DNA from: Ruminococcaceae bacterium UBA7101
GTDB taxonomy: Bacteria; Bacillota; Clostridia; Oscillospirales; Acutalibacteraceae
Direction: 5' to 3'
Length of the DNA: 26,281 nt
Assembly: GCA_002493325.1 (NCBI GenBank)
Contig: DKYL01000060.1
Span: 1-26,281, forward strand
Each line of letters starts with the position of its first letter. Position 1 is the first letter of the stretch. This document shows positions 13,815-22,649 of this stretch, piece by piece. The position numbers and the translations under genes are program-made. Below the pieces are notes generated by a model. It was not told the DNA's origin and did not search any database. It saw only the letters and a program-made list of their open reading frames with translations.

Positions 13815-15137
13815 TTATTTACCAAGCTGAACTTCCCTGACCTTAACCTTACCGAGCTTAAACATCTGGGTAAGCGGGATTTTTGCAGGGCATACAAAGG
13901 TGCAGCTGCCGCACTCCATACACTCCATACCGCCAAGGTCAGCGAATCTTTCATAGTCGTTTGTTTTAATGGACTTGCACATCATCTGCGGAACCAATAT
14001 TTCAGGACAGGCAGCAACGCACTTGCCGCAATGTATACAAGCGGACTGCGGAAGCATTGCAACATCATCCTTTGAAAACGCAAGAATTGATGATGAGGTT
14101 TTAACAACAGGAACATCAAGTGTGCTCATAGCCATACCCATCATAGGTCCGCCGGAGATAAACTTGACAACATCATCCTTTGCACCGCCGCAAGCCTCGA
14201 GCACCTCGCTGTGGCTCATACCAAGCAAAACATCAACATTGCAGGGACTGTTAACAGCCTCTCCTGTTATTGTCATTACTCTGTGGATTAACGGCATATT
14301 CAGATATACCGCTTCATAAATTGCATAACAGCTTGCCGTGTTAACAACAATACAGCCCTTGTCAGCAGGAAGAATTTTTGAGTTAAGCTTTCTGCCTGTA
14401 ACTGCAAAGATAAGCTGTCTTTCACCGCCCTGAGGATATTTTGTTTTTAACGGCTGAACGCTGATTTTTTCCTCGCCTGAGGTTTTATCCTCAAGCAGCT
14501 TTATTGCATCAGCCTTATTGTTTTCAATACCGATAACCGCCTTTGCATTCGGCAGCAGCTTTAATATAACCTTAATACCTTTAACAATCTCGTCTGCCTT
14601 TTCAAGCATAAGCCTGTAATCTGATGTAAGGTAAGGCTCGCACTCTGCACCGTTGATAATGAGTGTGTCAATATCAAGGGGATTTTTAGGAGCAAGCTTA
14701 ACACTCGTCGGGAAGCCTGCACCGCCAAGACCGACAATACCCGACTCCTTAATTATGTCAAGAATTTCATCCTGTGTCAGATTGGAAACATCTCTTGGTG
14801 CACCGAAATTCGGCACTGCCTCATCTGTCCCGTCATTTTCAATAACGACAGACTCAACCATAGAGCCGTTGGTTACAAGTCTTTTTTCAATTTTCTTTAC
14901 AACACCTGACACGCTGCTGTAAATCGGAGCTGAAATAAATCCATCTGCCTCGGCAATAAGCTGTCCCTTAAGAACTCTGTCGCCGACACTGACAACAGCC
15001 TTTGCAGGGGCACCTATGCTTTGCGAAAGCGGATACACCATAACAGAGCCTGCTGCTATGCTCTTTATTTCACAATCCTTTGACAGCTCCTTGCCGTCAT
15101 AAGGATGAACTCCTTTCCTGAATGATTTCAAATTCAT
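13815..15137 (-). CDS. rnfC: Rnf complex peripheral subunit C, NADH/FMN and iron-sulfur protein
   Basis: RnfC (440 residues) is the cytoplasmic subunit where NAD+ is reduced. It has the N-terminal HPYDGKELS region, a biotin/lipoyl-like segment, the NADH/FMN-site motif GLGGAGFPTSVK (136-147) shared with NuoF-type proteins, INGAECEPYL, and GGERQLIFAVTGR. Two C-terminal 4Fe-4S sites follow: C367-x2-C370-x2-C373-x3-C377 and C406-x2-C409-x2-C412-x3-C416. AAGGAG is 9 nt before the ATG. First gene of the rnf operon, behind a clear sigma-A promoter. Length is normal for a clostridial RnfC without the long proteobacterial tail. Confidence 0.97.
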   Translation of the reverse strand: MNLKSFRKGVHPYDGKELSKDCEIKSIAAGSVMVYPLSQSIGAPAKAVVSVGDRVLKGQLIAEADGFISAPIYSSVSGVVKKIEKRLVTNGSMVESVVIENDGTDEAVPNFGAPRDVSNLTQDEILDIIKESGIVGLGGAGFPTSVKLAPKNPLDIDTLIINGAECEPYLTSDYRLMLEKADEIVKGIKVILKLLPNAKAVIGIENNKADAIKLLEDKTSGEEKISVQPLKTKYPQGGERQLIFAVTGRKLNSKILPADKGCIVVNTASCYAIYEAVYLNMPLIHRVMTITGEAVNSPCNVDVLLGMSHSEVLEACGGAKDDVVKFISGGPMMGMAMSTLDVPVVKTSSSILAFSKDDVAMLPQSACIHCGKCVAACPEILVPQMMCKSIKTNDYERFADLGGMECMECGSCTFVCPAKIPLTQMFKLGKVKVREVQLGK

Positions 15138-15189
15138 ACTAATGCACTCCTTGGGATTATTTTTATCCTAATGTAAGTATATCCAACTT

Positions 15190-15218
15190 ATTATACCATA
15201 CCGTCAAATTATAATCAA
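15190..15218 (-). promoter_or_regulatory. rnfC: Sigma-A promoter of the rnf operon
   Basis: On the minus strand, -35 TTGATT (15213-15218), a 17-bp spacer and -10 TATAAT (15190-15195), about 50 nt before the rnfC start. A nearby TTGACG (15200-15205) has no good -10 partner. Confidence 0.7.
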
Positions 15219-15273
15219 TCAATATAAACAGTATTTGTTAATAAAACAGTAATAATCGACTGTAATACATAAA

Positions 15274-15313
15274 AAAACCGATAAACGCCAAGAAAAATGC
15301 ACTTATCGGTTTT
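15274..15313 (-). terminator. Terminator of the glycerophosphotransferase/glycosyltransferase gene
   Basis: An 11-bp stem (15274-15284 with 15303-15313), an 18-nt loop, and a U run on the minus strand (15271-15277). It starts 5 nt after the stop codon. Confidence 0.85.
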
Positions 15314-15317
15314 AAAA

Positions 15318-17777
15318 TCATTCAAATACCTGTTCAAATTCTGCCATTGCATCCCTGTTAAACTTCTCAACATCAAATTTAACAAGACCCTTAAGCTCGT
15401 TATTTTTAAAGGCATTGAAACCGTCAATCAAGCCCTGTTCGCTGTTGTCAACAAGGTATCCGTATCCTGCCTCAAGGAACTCCTTCGGTCCTGTAATATC
15501 GGTTGAAATAACGGGCACATCAAGAATCAGCGCCTCTATAATTGTCATTGGCAGACCCTCATAGAGTGATGACAATACAAAAGCATCACATTTTTTCAGA
15601 ATCGGATATGGATTCATAATCGACTTAATGATAATTATATTATCAAGAATTTTATTTTCATTCTCATCCTGCACCATTGCAAGAATATTCTCAAATTCCT
15701 TGCCGTAGCCGCCGATAACAATGAGCCATGCATCAGGGTCATTCTCTTTTCTGTATTTATCAAAGGCTCTGATAAGCCTGTCAATGCCCTTTTCCTGTGA
15801 AAAGCGTGCAATATTGATGAATTTATTTACAGACTTGTCTGCAAGCACTGCATTAAGCTCCGAAAGCTCGGCAGTACAGAAGGTATCATCCTGAAATTCA
15901 ACCTCAAGCTCTGATTTGCTGACAATGTTGTCAACATCATTCTGGTTGTGAACAACACAGATTTTTTTCTGCTCTGCATCACTCATAAACGGCTTGAGCT
16001 CCTCGCCCATTGTATCTCTTACAACAACAATTTTATCGAAGTTTGCATATGCGTATTTGACGGAATTGATATGGAAATTATTTTTTGTTGTGGACTCCTT
16101 ATACATATTATTATGCACCCAGATATACTTAGGGCATTTCATTCTGCCTAAAAGCTGCATAATATGCTTTTCATAACCTGTAAAATGAATTGCATGGTTA
16201 AACCTGATTGTGGGGAAGCATCGTTTCAGCTCACGTTTATAAATACTGTCAAGTGCCTTTCGTGTTGCTTTGGTGCTGATATTCAAATAATAAAGCACCT
16301 GCAGAATTGCCTCCCTGACAGTAAGGTTTTTAGAGCCCTGCATAGGAATATACTTAACACCCGGCTGAAATTCATTAATCAGAAGCTTGTTCGGATTTGT
16401 CTTTCGGGCATAGAAGGTGAGGACATAATTCCTTTCATCGGCATCAAGACTGTTAACAAGATTTTTGAGCGCAGTGGTCATTCCGTTTTTCTGCAGAACA
16501 CCTGCATAAATCAGCACATTCTCCTTGTCATTCTTAAAATCAGTACCGTTTATCAGCTTCATTTCTGGTGATTTTCTGCCTGTAACCATAAGATTTACAA
16601 GATTTCTTGCAGCATCCTTATTGTCATAACTGCAATACTCCCTAACAAATTCACTGTAATCATATTCAAGCTCATCATCATTGACTGCATTTACAATCTG
16701 TCTTGCATCATATGTGGCAAAAAACGGCAGCTTTTCAATATCAAAATACATACTTCTGCCAGCCATATACTCCTCTTTATCATAGGTATAAAGCAGTATT
16801 TTTCTGCCCGTGTTTGCAAAGTCAAACATAACACTTGAATAGTCTGTAATCAGGCAATCGGCAATATTAAGAAAATCATAGGTTTCATAATTTGAGGGAA
16901 ATTCTCTGATTTTTTCAAAGCCCTCAAGATCAATCTCGGCAGATGCAAGATGATGAAGCTTAACAAAAACAACTGTATTTTCGTCAAGCCTTGACTCCAT
17001 TTCCACAAGCAGGTGCATAATATAATAAATCTGCTTGTTTATGGTGTCATCCTTTGCAACAGACCTCCATGTAGGCATATAAATAACAACCTTTTTGCCC
17101 TCGAGCTCAAAATCCCTGCGGATTTTCGCAACCCTTGAAGCGTCAAAAAGTCTGCCGTTGCAGGGGTAGCCTGCCAGAACATATTTGCCCTTATAAAACC
17201 AGTCAAGCATATAATCCTCTTTGATATGCTCGAATGAATAATTGTTAGGATAAAGCAGATAATCCGACATAAGGAAATTACGCTGAACATTGCCAATACT
17301 GTTCGGATTATCCTTAATGCTCCTGCCCAGTCCTTTAAGCGGCGTGCCGTGCCAGGTATTCAGATAAATCTGACCCTCACGCTTAATAAAATAAGTGGGG
17401 AAGGCAACATTATTAACAAGATATTTTGCAGTAGTCAGTGCCCTGCAGTAAGCAGGACTGTTTTTCTGAACAATTTTTACATTATCCTTAAAGCCATAAT
17501 TATCCAGCAGAGCTTTCACCTTAGGAATGCTGAAATCGTTAACAGCTATAACCTTTTTGTAATCCCTGAATTTTTTGTCATTATAAATATTTTCAAAAAC
17601 ATAAAAAGGATTGCCTGAAAAATCATCACCGCTGAAAGCCTCAAACAGCATCAAGCGGTCATCAATATCATATTTTGACGCATAATTTGTAGCATAAAAT
17701 TTAGCTCTGAAAAACTGGCTTTTGCCAACCTTTTTTATATTCTTAAAAAACAAATCAAATAAACGATTTAACGTCAT
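15318..17777 (-). CDS. Bifunctional CDP-glycerol glycerophosphotransferase / GT4 glycosyltransferase
   Basis: An 819-residue two-domain enzyme for a surface polymer. The N-terminal half matches the TagF/TarF-like CDP-glycerol glycerophosphotransferase family: NTWHGTPLKGLG (about 140-151), IYMPTWR, VKLHH, and ITDYSSVMFDF (about 310-320) with the two His-containing motifs used to bind CDP-glycerol. The second half, from about residue 420, is a GT-B glycosyltransferase of family 4: VLIYAGVLQKNGMTTAL opening, INIARFSQEKGIDRLI, and the E-x7-E-type motif SLYEGLPMTIIEAL. It would add glycerol phosphate (or a similar polyol phosphate) and a sugar to a lipid-linked or surface glycan. The frame opens at 17804, but that ATG is only a few nt from the predicted transcript start, and GGGAG precedes the ATG at 17777 by 5 nt. 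It is a single-gene unit, divergent from an acyltransferase. Confidence 0.88.
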   Translation of the reverse strand: MTLNRLFDLFFKNIKKVGKSQFFRAKFYATNYASKYDIDDRLMLFEAFSGDDFSGNPFYVFENIYNDKKFRDYKKVIAVNDFSIPKVKALLDNYGFKDNVKIVQKNSPAYCRALTTAKYLVNNVAFPTYFIKREGQIYLNTWHGTPLKGLGRSIKDNPNSIGNVQRNFLMSDYLLYPNNYSFEHIKEDYMLDWFYKGKYVLAGYPCNGRLFDASRVAKIRRDFELEGKKVVIYMPTWRSVAKDDTINKQIYYIMHLLVEMESRLDENTVVFVKLHHLASAEIDLEGFEKIREFPSNYETYDFLNIADCLITDYSSVMFDFANTGRKILLYTYDKEEYMAGRSMYFDIEKLPFFATYDARQIVNAVNDDELEYDYSEFVREYCSYDNKDAARNLVNLMVTGRKSPEMKLINGTDFKNDKENVLIYAGVLQKNGMTTALKNLVNSLDADERNYVLTFYARKTNPNKLLINEFQPGVKYIPMQGSKNLTVREAILQVLYYLNISTKATRKALDSIYKRELKRCFPTIRFNHAIHFTGYEKHIMQLLGRMKCPKYIWVHNNMYKESTTKNNFHINSVKYAYANFDKIVVVRDTMGEELKPFMSDAEQKKICVVHNQNDVDNIVSKSELEVEFQDDTFCTAELSELNAVLADKSVNKFINIARFSQEKGIDRLIRAFDKYRKENDPDAWLIVIGGYGKEFENILAMVQDENENKILDNIIIIKSIMNPYPILKKCDAFVLSSLYEGLPMTIIEALILDVPVISTDITGPKEFLEAGYGYLVDNSEQGLIDGFNAFKNNELKGLVKFDVEKFNRDAMAEFEQVFE

Positions 17778-17817
17778 ATTATCTCCCGCTTTTAAATTAC
17801 ACATTTTTAATTATATA

Positions 17818-17846
17818 ATTATATCAAACATAACACTGTTTGTCAA
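17818..17846 (-). promoter_or_regulatory. Full-consensus sigma-A promoter of the glycerophosphotransferase gene
   Basis: On the minus strand, -35 TTGACA (17841-17846), a 17-bp spacer and -10 TATAAT (17818-17823), all matching consensus. The predicted transcript start near 17811 supports the ATG at 17777 over the one at 17804. Confidence 0.85.
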
Positions 17847-17858
17847 AGCAATTAAGTA

Positions 17859-17887
17859 TGGACAATAAAAAAACAATGTGATATTAT
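17859..17887 (+). promoter_or_regulatory. Promoter of the acyltransferase gene
   Basis: -35 TGGACA (17859-17864), a 17-bp spacer and -10 TATTAT (17882-17887). The -10 lies inside an inverted repeat TGATAT-N4-ATATCA (17879-17894) that could be an operator. Confidence 0.5.
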
Positions 17888-17925
17888 TATATCATAAAAT
17901 TTGCCATTTTCTGAAAGGATAAAAA

Positions 17926-19023
17926 ATGAAACAAGGACTTACCAAAAACGACTCATTTGCCATTAAGGGGCTTGCAATCATACTGATGCTGTTTCACCAT
18001 CTGTACTGGTCCGTTGACAGATTTGAAAACTATGAAGTAGATTTCACGCCCTTCAGCCAGGGCTTTGTTGTAAATATTGCCTTTATGTTTAAAGTATGCG
18101 TCAGCCTGTTTGCTTTTATAACCGGCTACGGCTTGCTTAAATCCATTGCAAAGCAGAAATTTTGCAGAAAAAGCATTGTTAAATGGAACACAACCAGATT
18201 AATCAAAACCATGTCAGGCTTCTGGTTTATTTATGTTATTACTTTTATTGTGACAATGGCGATAAACAGATTGCCATACACAAAGTTTTTTGAAAAAACA
18301 CCATATGCGGGGATTTTCTATCTTATCAACGATTTTCTCGGTCTTGCAAATTTCCTTAAAACCCCGACGCTGTGCGGCACCTGGTGGTATATGAGTGCGG
18401 CTATCGTATTTATTCTTATCATTCCGCTTGTTTATGCACTGTCAAAAAAGGTAGGTTATATGCCGATTATCTTATTAATTGTTGCACTTCCGAGACTTTT
18501 AAAGGTCGGCTACCCCGGCGGAACAAATATTTACACCTTTATCCTGCCTGTCATTTTCGGAATGATGTTTGCCGACTATGATTTGTTTAATAAAATTGAA
18601 GCAAGGCTGCCGAAAAACAAGGTTATTTCGTATATTATAAGCTTTGTGCTCTTTGGCGGACTTATCGGACTTGGCTATATTATTATGCTTAAATATAAAT
18701 GCACCGTTGCCTGGGAGCTGAACTACGGCGTTGTTCCCATTGCCTTCGTATGCTTCTTCAGATTCTGCATTATAAGAATCCCTGTTCTGAATAAAATTCT
18801 TGAGTTTCTCGGCAAGCATTCCATGACCATATTCCTTACTCACACATTTATAAGATACGATTATCTGAATGAATTCATATACTCATTCAAGCACTTTATG
18901 TTGATATTTGCGGTGCTTTTCGTATTGTCACTGGCACTTGCATTGGTGCTGGACCTCATCAAAAAGCTGTGCCGATACGACGTTCTTATTAACAAAATCA
19001 CAACCAAAATACAAAATGCATAA
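17926..19023 (+). CDS. Acyltransferase-3 family membrane protein (O-acyltransferase)
   Basis: A 365-residue integral membrane protein of the acyltransferase-3 family (OatA/OafA membrane part), with about ten helices. It opens with the family hallmark: a charged start, then AIKGLAIILMLFHHLYW, where the His in the first helix is needed for acyl transfer in studied members. It also has the RLIKT segment and a C-terminal LGKHSMTIFLTHTFIRYDY region. No SGNH hydrolase domain is attached. It likely puts acetyl or succinyl groups on a sugar of an exported glycan. AAAGG lies 7 nt before the ATG. It is divergent from the glycerophosphotransferase/glycosyltransferase gene, so both may decorate the same surface polymer (inference). 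Confidence 0.88.
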   Translation: MKQGLTKNDSFAIKGLAIILMLFHHLYWSVDRFENYEVDFTPFSQGFVVNIAFMFKVCVSLFAFITGYGLLKSIAKQKFCRKSIVKWNTTRLIKTMSGFWFIYVITFIVTMAINRLPYTKFFEKTPYAGIFYLINDFLGLANFLKTPTLCGTWWYMSAAIVFILIIPLVYALSKKVGYMPIILLIVALPRLLKVGYPGGTNIYTFILPVIFGMMFADYDLFNKIEARLPKNKVISYIISFVLFGGLIGLGYIIMLKYKCTVAWELNYGVVPIAFVCFFRFCIIRIPVLNKILEFLGKHSMTIFLTHTFIRYDYLNEFIYSFKHFMLIFAVLFVLSLALALVLDLIKKLCRYDVLINKITTKIQNA

Positions 19024-19037
19024 CAAACAACAAAATG

Positions 19038-19070
19038 CCCCTTGCAGAATAAAATCTGCAAGGGGTTATT
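19038..19070 (+). terminator. Terminator of the acyltransferase gene, shared convergent region
   Basis: An 11-bp perfect stem (19038-19048 with 19055-19065) with a 6-nt loop, followed by TTATTTTTA. It begins 15 nt after the stop. It lies 7 nt beyond the convergent permease stop as well and may serve both genes. Confidence 0.88.
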
Positions 19071-19071
19071 T

Positions 19072-21831
19072 TTATAGCTCTCTTATGTTTTCAATAATGC
19101 TGTTCTTCATTTCCCTGTGCACCTTAAACCATAAATTTGCAGTGCATAACACAATAAGCACAGCACAGAAAGCAAGTGTCAGCCACGGGTCAAAAATCAA
19201 ATCAATGTTTCTGCCCTGTGATTTATTATAAATATTCACAGCAAAAAATCCGATTGTATAAACCACAAAGCCTGAAATAATACCCACTGACAGCATTGAA
19301 AGCATTTGCTTAAAATACGATTTCACCAAATCCGCCTGATTAGCCCCGAAGGCACGTATTGTGCCTATCTGCTTTTTGCTTTCCCTTATTCTTGCCGAAA
19401 GTGTGTTGTTGATAATGCTTGCGCAGATTACAAAGCAGATTGTTATAAGTGCCAGCAGCGAATAATAGATTGAACTATTACTGTCCTGCTGTCTTTGCTG
19501 TTCCTCAAAGTTGGAAAGAATATAAGCATCATTCTGAATTTCAAAAGGCTCAAGCTCATCCTGAATCACTTTCTCTATATCCTCATCAACCTCCCCGTCG
19601 GCAAAAAGATATATTTCATTATATCTGACACCGTTCATAAAATGATTCATTCCCTGATTGGAGGTAATCAGTCTGAAACCGTCCTCCTGTGCAATAAAAT
19701 CAGCATCCGCAACCACCTGCGGCGAAACAATTGCACCGATTCTGACCTGCTTATGTGTTAGCTCAACATTTAACGGTTTGCCCTCGTCGTCTTCATCTTC
19801 ATGGGTCGCAAGGGTTACATTGAGCATATCACCGACAGTATACGGACATTCTGCACTGAAAATAATTTGATAATCTTTTTCAGGAGTTTCACCATCTAAA
19901 AGCTTATCGGAACTGAATGATCCTATTTTATCTATATTAACACTGTATTCTATCTTTTGGGGTGCCAACAGTATAATTTCTTCACCTGAGGCTATTTTAT
20001 CAAGATTAATTTCACCTTCAATATCTGCGTTCTTAAACTGTTCAAGCACCTGTTCATTGTAGGAGCTCAAATCAATTCGGACAGTTTCCTTTGTTTCACC
20101 GAGCACCTTTTTACGTTCCAAATAGCTGTCACTGTATTCCGACAGGAATGCCTCATAATAATTGTCATAATTCAGACGTGTAAAATCTCCCTCCCATTCA
20201 TCATAAAGCTTGTCTTTAAAATCCGAACCATTAAAGCATTTAAAATAGTCAGAATATTCGTCTGTCTGTATATTTGCACATATGCTTTTCTGACCATAAG
20301 CATCCGAAATATAGGGGATTGCGGCAATATCCTGAAACTCCGTTTCATCAAAACCGTCTGCCGGATACCTGTCATTGCTGTATCTGCTCCATAAGGAACA
20401 ATGGTCAGATACTAAATAATCAAACTTATAGCCGTAAGGATTTGCTCTTTCATAGCTGATATAGGAAAATCCAAGGCAGGAGAAAGAAATGGTTGCAATC
20501 AAAATAATGCTGACGCTGATTTGCGACGCCTTAGAAAATGTTATGCTTCTTTTTGCAAGAAGCATTGAAACATCAAAGCTTTTCTGCGTTTTGATTTTCT
20601 TTGTCTTCATTTTTCTTGTTTTTTCAATATCACGGATTGCCTGCATTGGAGTGATTGCGGCGGCATTTGCCAGCGGAATCAATGCAGAAAGCATAACAAC
20701 CGCCATACCAATCACGGCACTGATGGGCAGCACCCAGATGCTTTTTGCCATAACAAGCTCTGTGCCGCTGATTTTGAATATCAGCCAAACTGCCAGATAA
20801 GAAAGAGCTATGCTTATAGGCACACAAATCAGGCTGATAAAAAATGCCTCTCTGCCGAAGATTATGAAAATCTGTTTTTTTGTTGTACCCACGGCACGGA
20901 GCATTCCAATCTGCTTTTTTCTGTCACTGAGATTTGTGTTAAAGGCATTAACGATTGTAACGCCCGCTGCAACAATAAGAGCAACAACAAGGATAACTAT
21001 ATAGAGATTGTTTGACTCATACAGCACATTCATAAAATCAGCCTGTTCATTCGGGTTATCAACAAAATAGTTTAAACGATTATTTTCATCATCGGGATGG
21101 TCATCTGCTCTGAGTACACCAAGCAAGCCTTCTGCTTCATAAATATTCTGGCTTTCACCCGCCATTATATAAGCTGTTATTTTTTCTTTTCCGCCAAGAT
21201 CAACGGCAGAATTTTCAGTCACGAAAGCGGCAGGGATATACTCCCTGTCATTATTGGAAAATCTGCATATATTGCTGTGTTTATCGGCTGCTATGCCTAC
21301 AAGGGTATAAGTTTTCTGTACAGGCTCATTCAGAAAATCATCCATATCCTGAATTTTGAAATTAAGCGTGATTTCATCCCCCACCTTGGCATCAATACCA
21401 AGCCTTGCAAGCATCGTTTTTTCAATAGCAATTTCATTATCCTTTGTGGGATAAGAGCCTTCAACGAAGAATATATTGGAATATGCTTTCGCTTTATCAT
21501 CAAGCCACGCAACGGGGAAGCCTGCTGCCTCGTTTTCGTTATAAACCCAGCCTAACAGGTGTGCAACGCCGTAATCCTTTGCAAGACCTTTTTCTTTAAC
21601 ATCCTTAAAAATCTCTTCGCCGCTGCCGTCAACATTGCAGATTACATCCTGACTGCCGTAATTATCCTTATATTCCTTATCCATCGCCTCGTATGAGCTG
21701 AAGAAATATAATATCATACTGCAGGAAAAGACCATTGCAAGAATAATGCCTATAATCATAATTGCATACTGCCTTTTCCTGTGCTTCAGATTACCGAAGG
21801 CAAGGGTATTAACCGTTAATTTCTTTTTCAT
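19072..21831 (-). CDS. ABC transporter permease, double FtsX (MacB-like) type
   Basis: A 919-residue permease with two FtsX units in one chain and about eight membrane helices. Each unit has a first helix, a large extracytoplasmic domain, then three helices. Unit 1: helix at about 22-42, extracellular part to about 270, then the FtsX core with SDRKKQIGMLRAVGTTKKQI. Unit 2 starts near residue 440 (SVSIILIATISFSCLGFSYI), with an extracellular part of about 330 residues, then the core with RESKKQIGTIRAFGANQADL. The paired R-A-x-G motifs are the cytoplasmic coupling regions that contact the ATPase. The frame opens with a GTG at 21837 overlapping the ATPase stop, but GAGG precedes the ATG at 21831 by 7 nt. 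With the ATPase it likely exports or senses a peptide, lipid or antimicrobial at the membrane. Confidence 0.9.
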   Translation of the reverse strand: MKKKLTVNTLAFGNLKHRKRQYAIMIIGIILAMVFSCSMILYFFSSYEAMDKEYKDNYGSQDVICNVDGSGEEIFKDVKEKGLAKDYGVAHLLGWVYNENEAAGFPVAWLDDKAKAYSNIFFVEGSYPTKDNEIAIEKTMLARLGIDAKVGDEITLNFKIQDMDDFLNEPVQKTYTLVGIAADKHSNICRFSNNDREYIPAAFVTENSAVDLGGKEKITAYIMAGESQNIYEAEGLLGVLRADDHPDDENNRLNYFVDNPNEQADFMNVLYESNNLYIVILVVALIVAAGVTIVNAFNTNLSDRKKQIGMLRAVGTTKKQIFIIFGREAFFISLICVPISIALSYLAVWLIFKISGTELVMAKSIWVLPISAVIGMAVVMLSALIPLANAAAITPMQAIRDIEKTRKMKTKKIKTQKSFDVSMLLAKRSITFSKASQISVSIILIATISFSCLGFSYISYERANPYGYKFDYLVSDHCSLWSRYSNDRYPADGFDETEFQDIAAIPYISDAYGQKSICANIQTDEYSDYFKCFNGSDFKDKLYDEWEGDFTRLNYDNYYEAFLSEYSDSYLERKKVLGETKETVRIDLSSYNEQVLEQFKNADIEGEINLDKIASGEEIILLAPQKIEYSVNIDKIGSFSSDKLLDGETPEKDYQIIFSAECPYTVGDMLNVTLATHEDEDDEGKPLNVELTHKQVRIGAIVSPQVVADADFIAQEDGFRLITSNQGMNHFMNGVRYNEIYLFADGEVDEDIEKVIQDELEPFEIQNDAYILSNFEEQQRQQDSNSSIYYSLLALITICFVICASIINNTLSARIRESKKQIGTIRAFGANQADLVKSYFKQMLSMLSVGIISGFVVYTIGFFAVNIYNKSQGRNIDLIFDPWLTLAFCAVLIVLCTANLWFKVHREMKNSIIENIREL

Positions 21832-21833
21832 AA

Positions 21834-22532
21834 TCACACCTCTTGCTCAGCGTTTTCCGATTTACTGTCCTTGACAATTCTTCCGTCCTCAATGGTTAAA
21901 ATTCTGTCTGCCTGCTCCGCAACCTGCAAATCGTGGGTAACAAGAATTAAGGTTACACCAAGCTCACTGCTGACATATTTAAGAAGCGATAAAACCTCTC
22001 TGCCGCTTTTGCCGTCAAGGTTGCCTGTGGGCTCATCGGCAAAAAGGATAGCAGGCTTATTGGCTAAGGCACGTGCAATGGCAATACGCTGCTGCTGACC
22101 ACCCGAAAGGGCAGAGGGCAGATGGTCGAGCCTGTCCTCAATGCCAAGCATTTTTATGAGCTTATCAATATATTCCTCATCAGGCTTTTTCTTATCAAGC
22201 ATAATGGGCAGAACAATATTTTCATAGCCTGTCAGCTCATTCACAAGATTATACGCCTGAAAGACAAAGCCGAAGCGACGGCGCCTTAAAATGGAAAGCT
22301 GATTATCAGTATAATCCGACAACTTCTTTTTACCATAGGTAACACAGCCTGAGGTCGGGTACTCAAGAGAGCTGAGCATATGTAAAAAGGTAGATTTGCC
22401 TGAGCCTGACGGACCTGTGATTGCACAGAACTCACACTGCTCAAATGCAACGGTTACATCATCAACAGCCCTGACAACATTGTCGCCGCTGATATATTCC
22501 TTGGTCAGATTTGTGCATTCAATAATATTCAT
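21834..22532 (-). CDS. ABC transporter ATP-binding protein (MacB/LolD-like)
   Basis: A 232-residue nucleotide-binding subunit: Walker A GPSGSGKST (40-48), Q-loop Gln92 (FVFQAYNL), signature LSGGQQQR (142-149), Walker B ILFADE (162-167) with NLD loop, and switch His200 (VTHD). The length and the L-x-P-T-S-G and E-L-T-G-Y-E-N segments place it in the LolD/MacB/BceA group that pairs with FtsX-type permeases. GGGGG is 7 nt before the ATG. It is the first gene of the ABC unit, ahead of the permease (stop and frame overlap), and separated from the upstream histidine kinase by a strong terminator and a palindromic candidate operator. Confidence 0.95.
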   Translation of the reverse strand: MNIIECTNLTKEYISGDNVVRAVDDVTVAFEQCEFCAITGPSGSGKSTFLHMLSSLEYPTSGCVTYGKKKLSDYTDNQLSILRRRRFGFVFQAYNLVNELTGYENIVLPIMLDKKKPDEEYIDKLIKMLGIEDRLDHLPSALSGGQQQRIAIARALANKPAILFADEPTGNLDGKSGREVLSLLKYVSSELGVTLILVTHDLQVAEQADRILTIEDGRIVKDSKSENAEQEV

Positions 22533-22601
22533 ATCATTACCCCCATATCATTTTCTACCTTAATACTAACACGCGAATCTTTCGTTTCTCTTACTTTAAT
22601 C

Positions 22602-22615
22602 TTACGATTTCGTAA
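22602..22615. promoter_or_regulatory. Candidate response-regulator site upstream of the ABC unit
   Basis: TTACGATTTCGTAA is an inverted repeat, readable as 5-4-5 (TTACG, ATTT, CGTAA), about 70 nt upstream of the ATPase start. The 5-4-5 geometry resembles the TNACA-N4-TGTAA sites of BceR-like regulators. I see no good -35 element between it and the gene, as expected for an activated promoter. It is the only clear inverted repeat in the gap. Confidence 0.5.
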
Positions 22616-22622
22616 TGTTGAA

Positions 22623-22649
22623 AAAAGCTGCTGAAAATCAGCAGCTTTT
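22623..22649 (-). terminator. Terminator between the histidine kinase and ABC units
   Basis: A 12-bp perfect stem (22623-22634 with 22638-22649), a 3-nt loop, and a UUUUUU run on the minus strand. The stem begins at the last base of the kinase stop codon. Confidence 0.92.

Noticed and set aside
21097..21555. A 152-codon plus-strand frame inside the ABC permease
   Set aside because: It is antisense to the permease with no promoter or ribosome site; the permease frame is supported by FtsX motifs.
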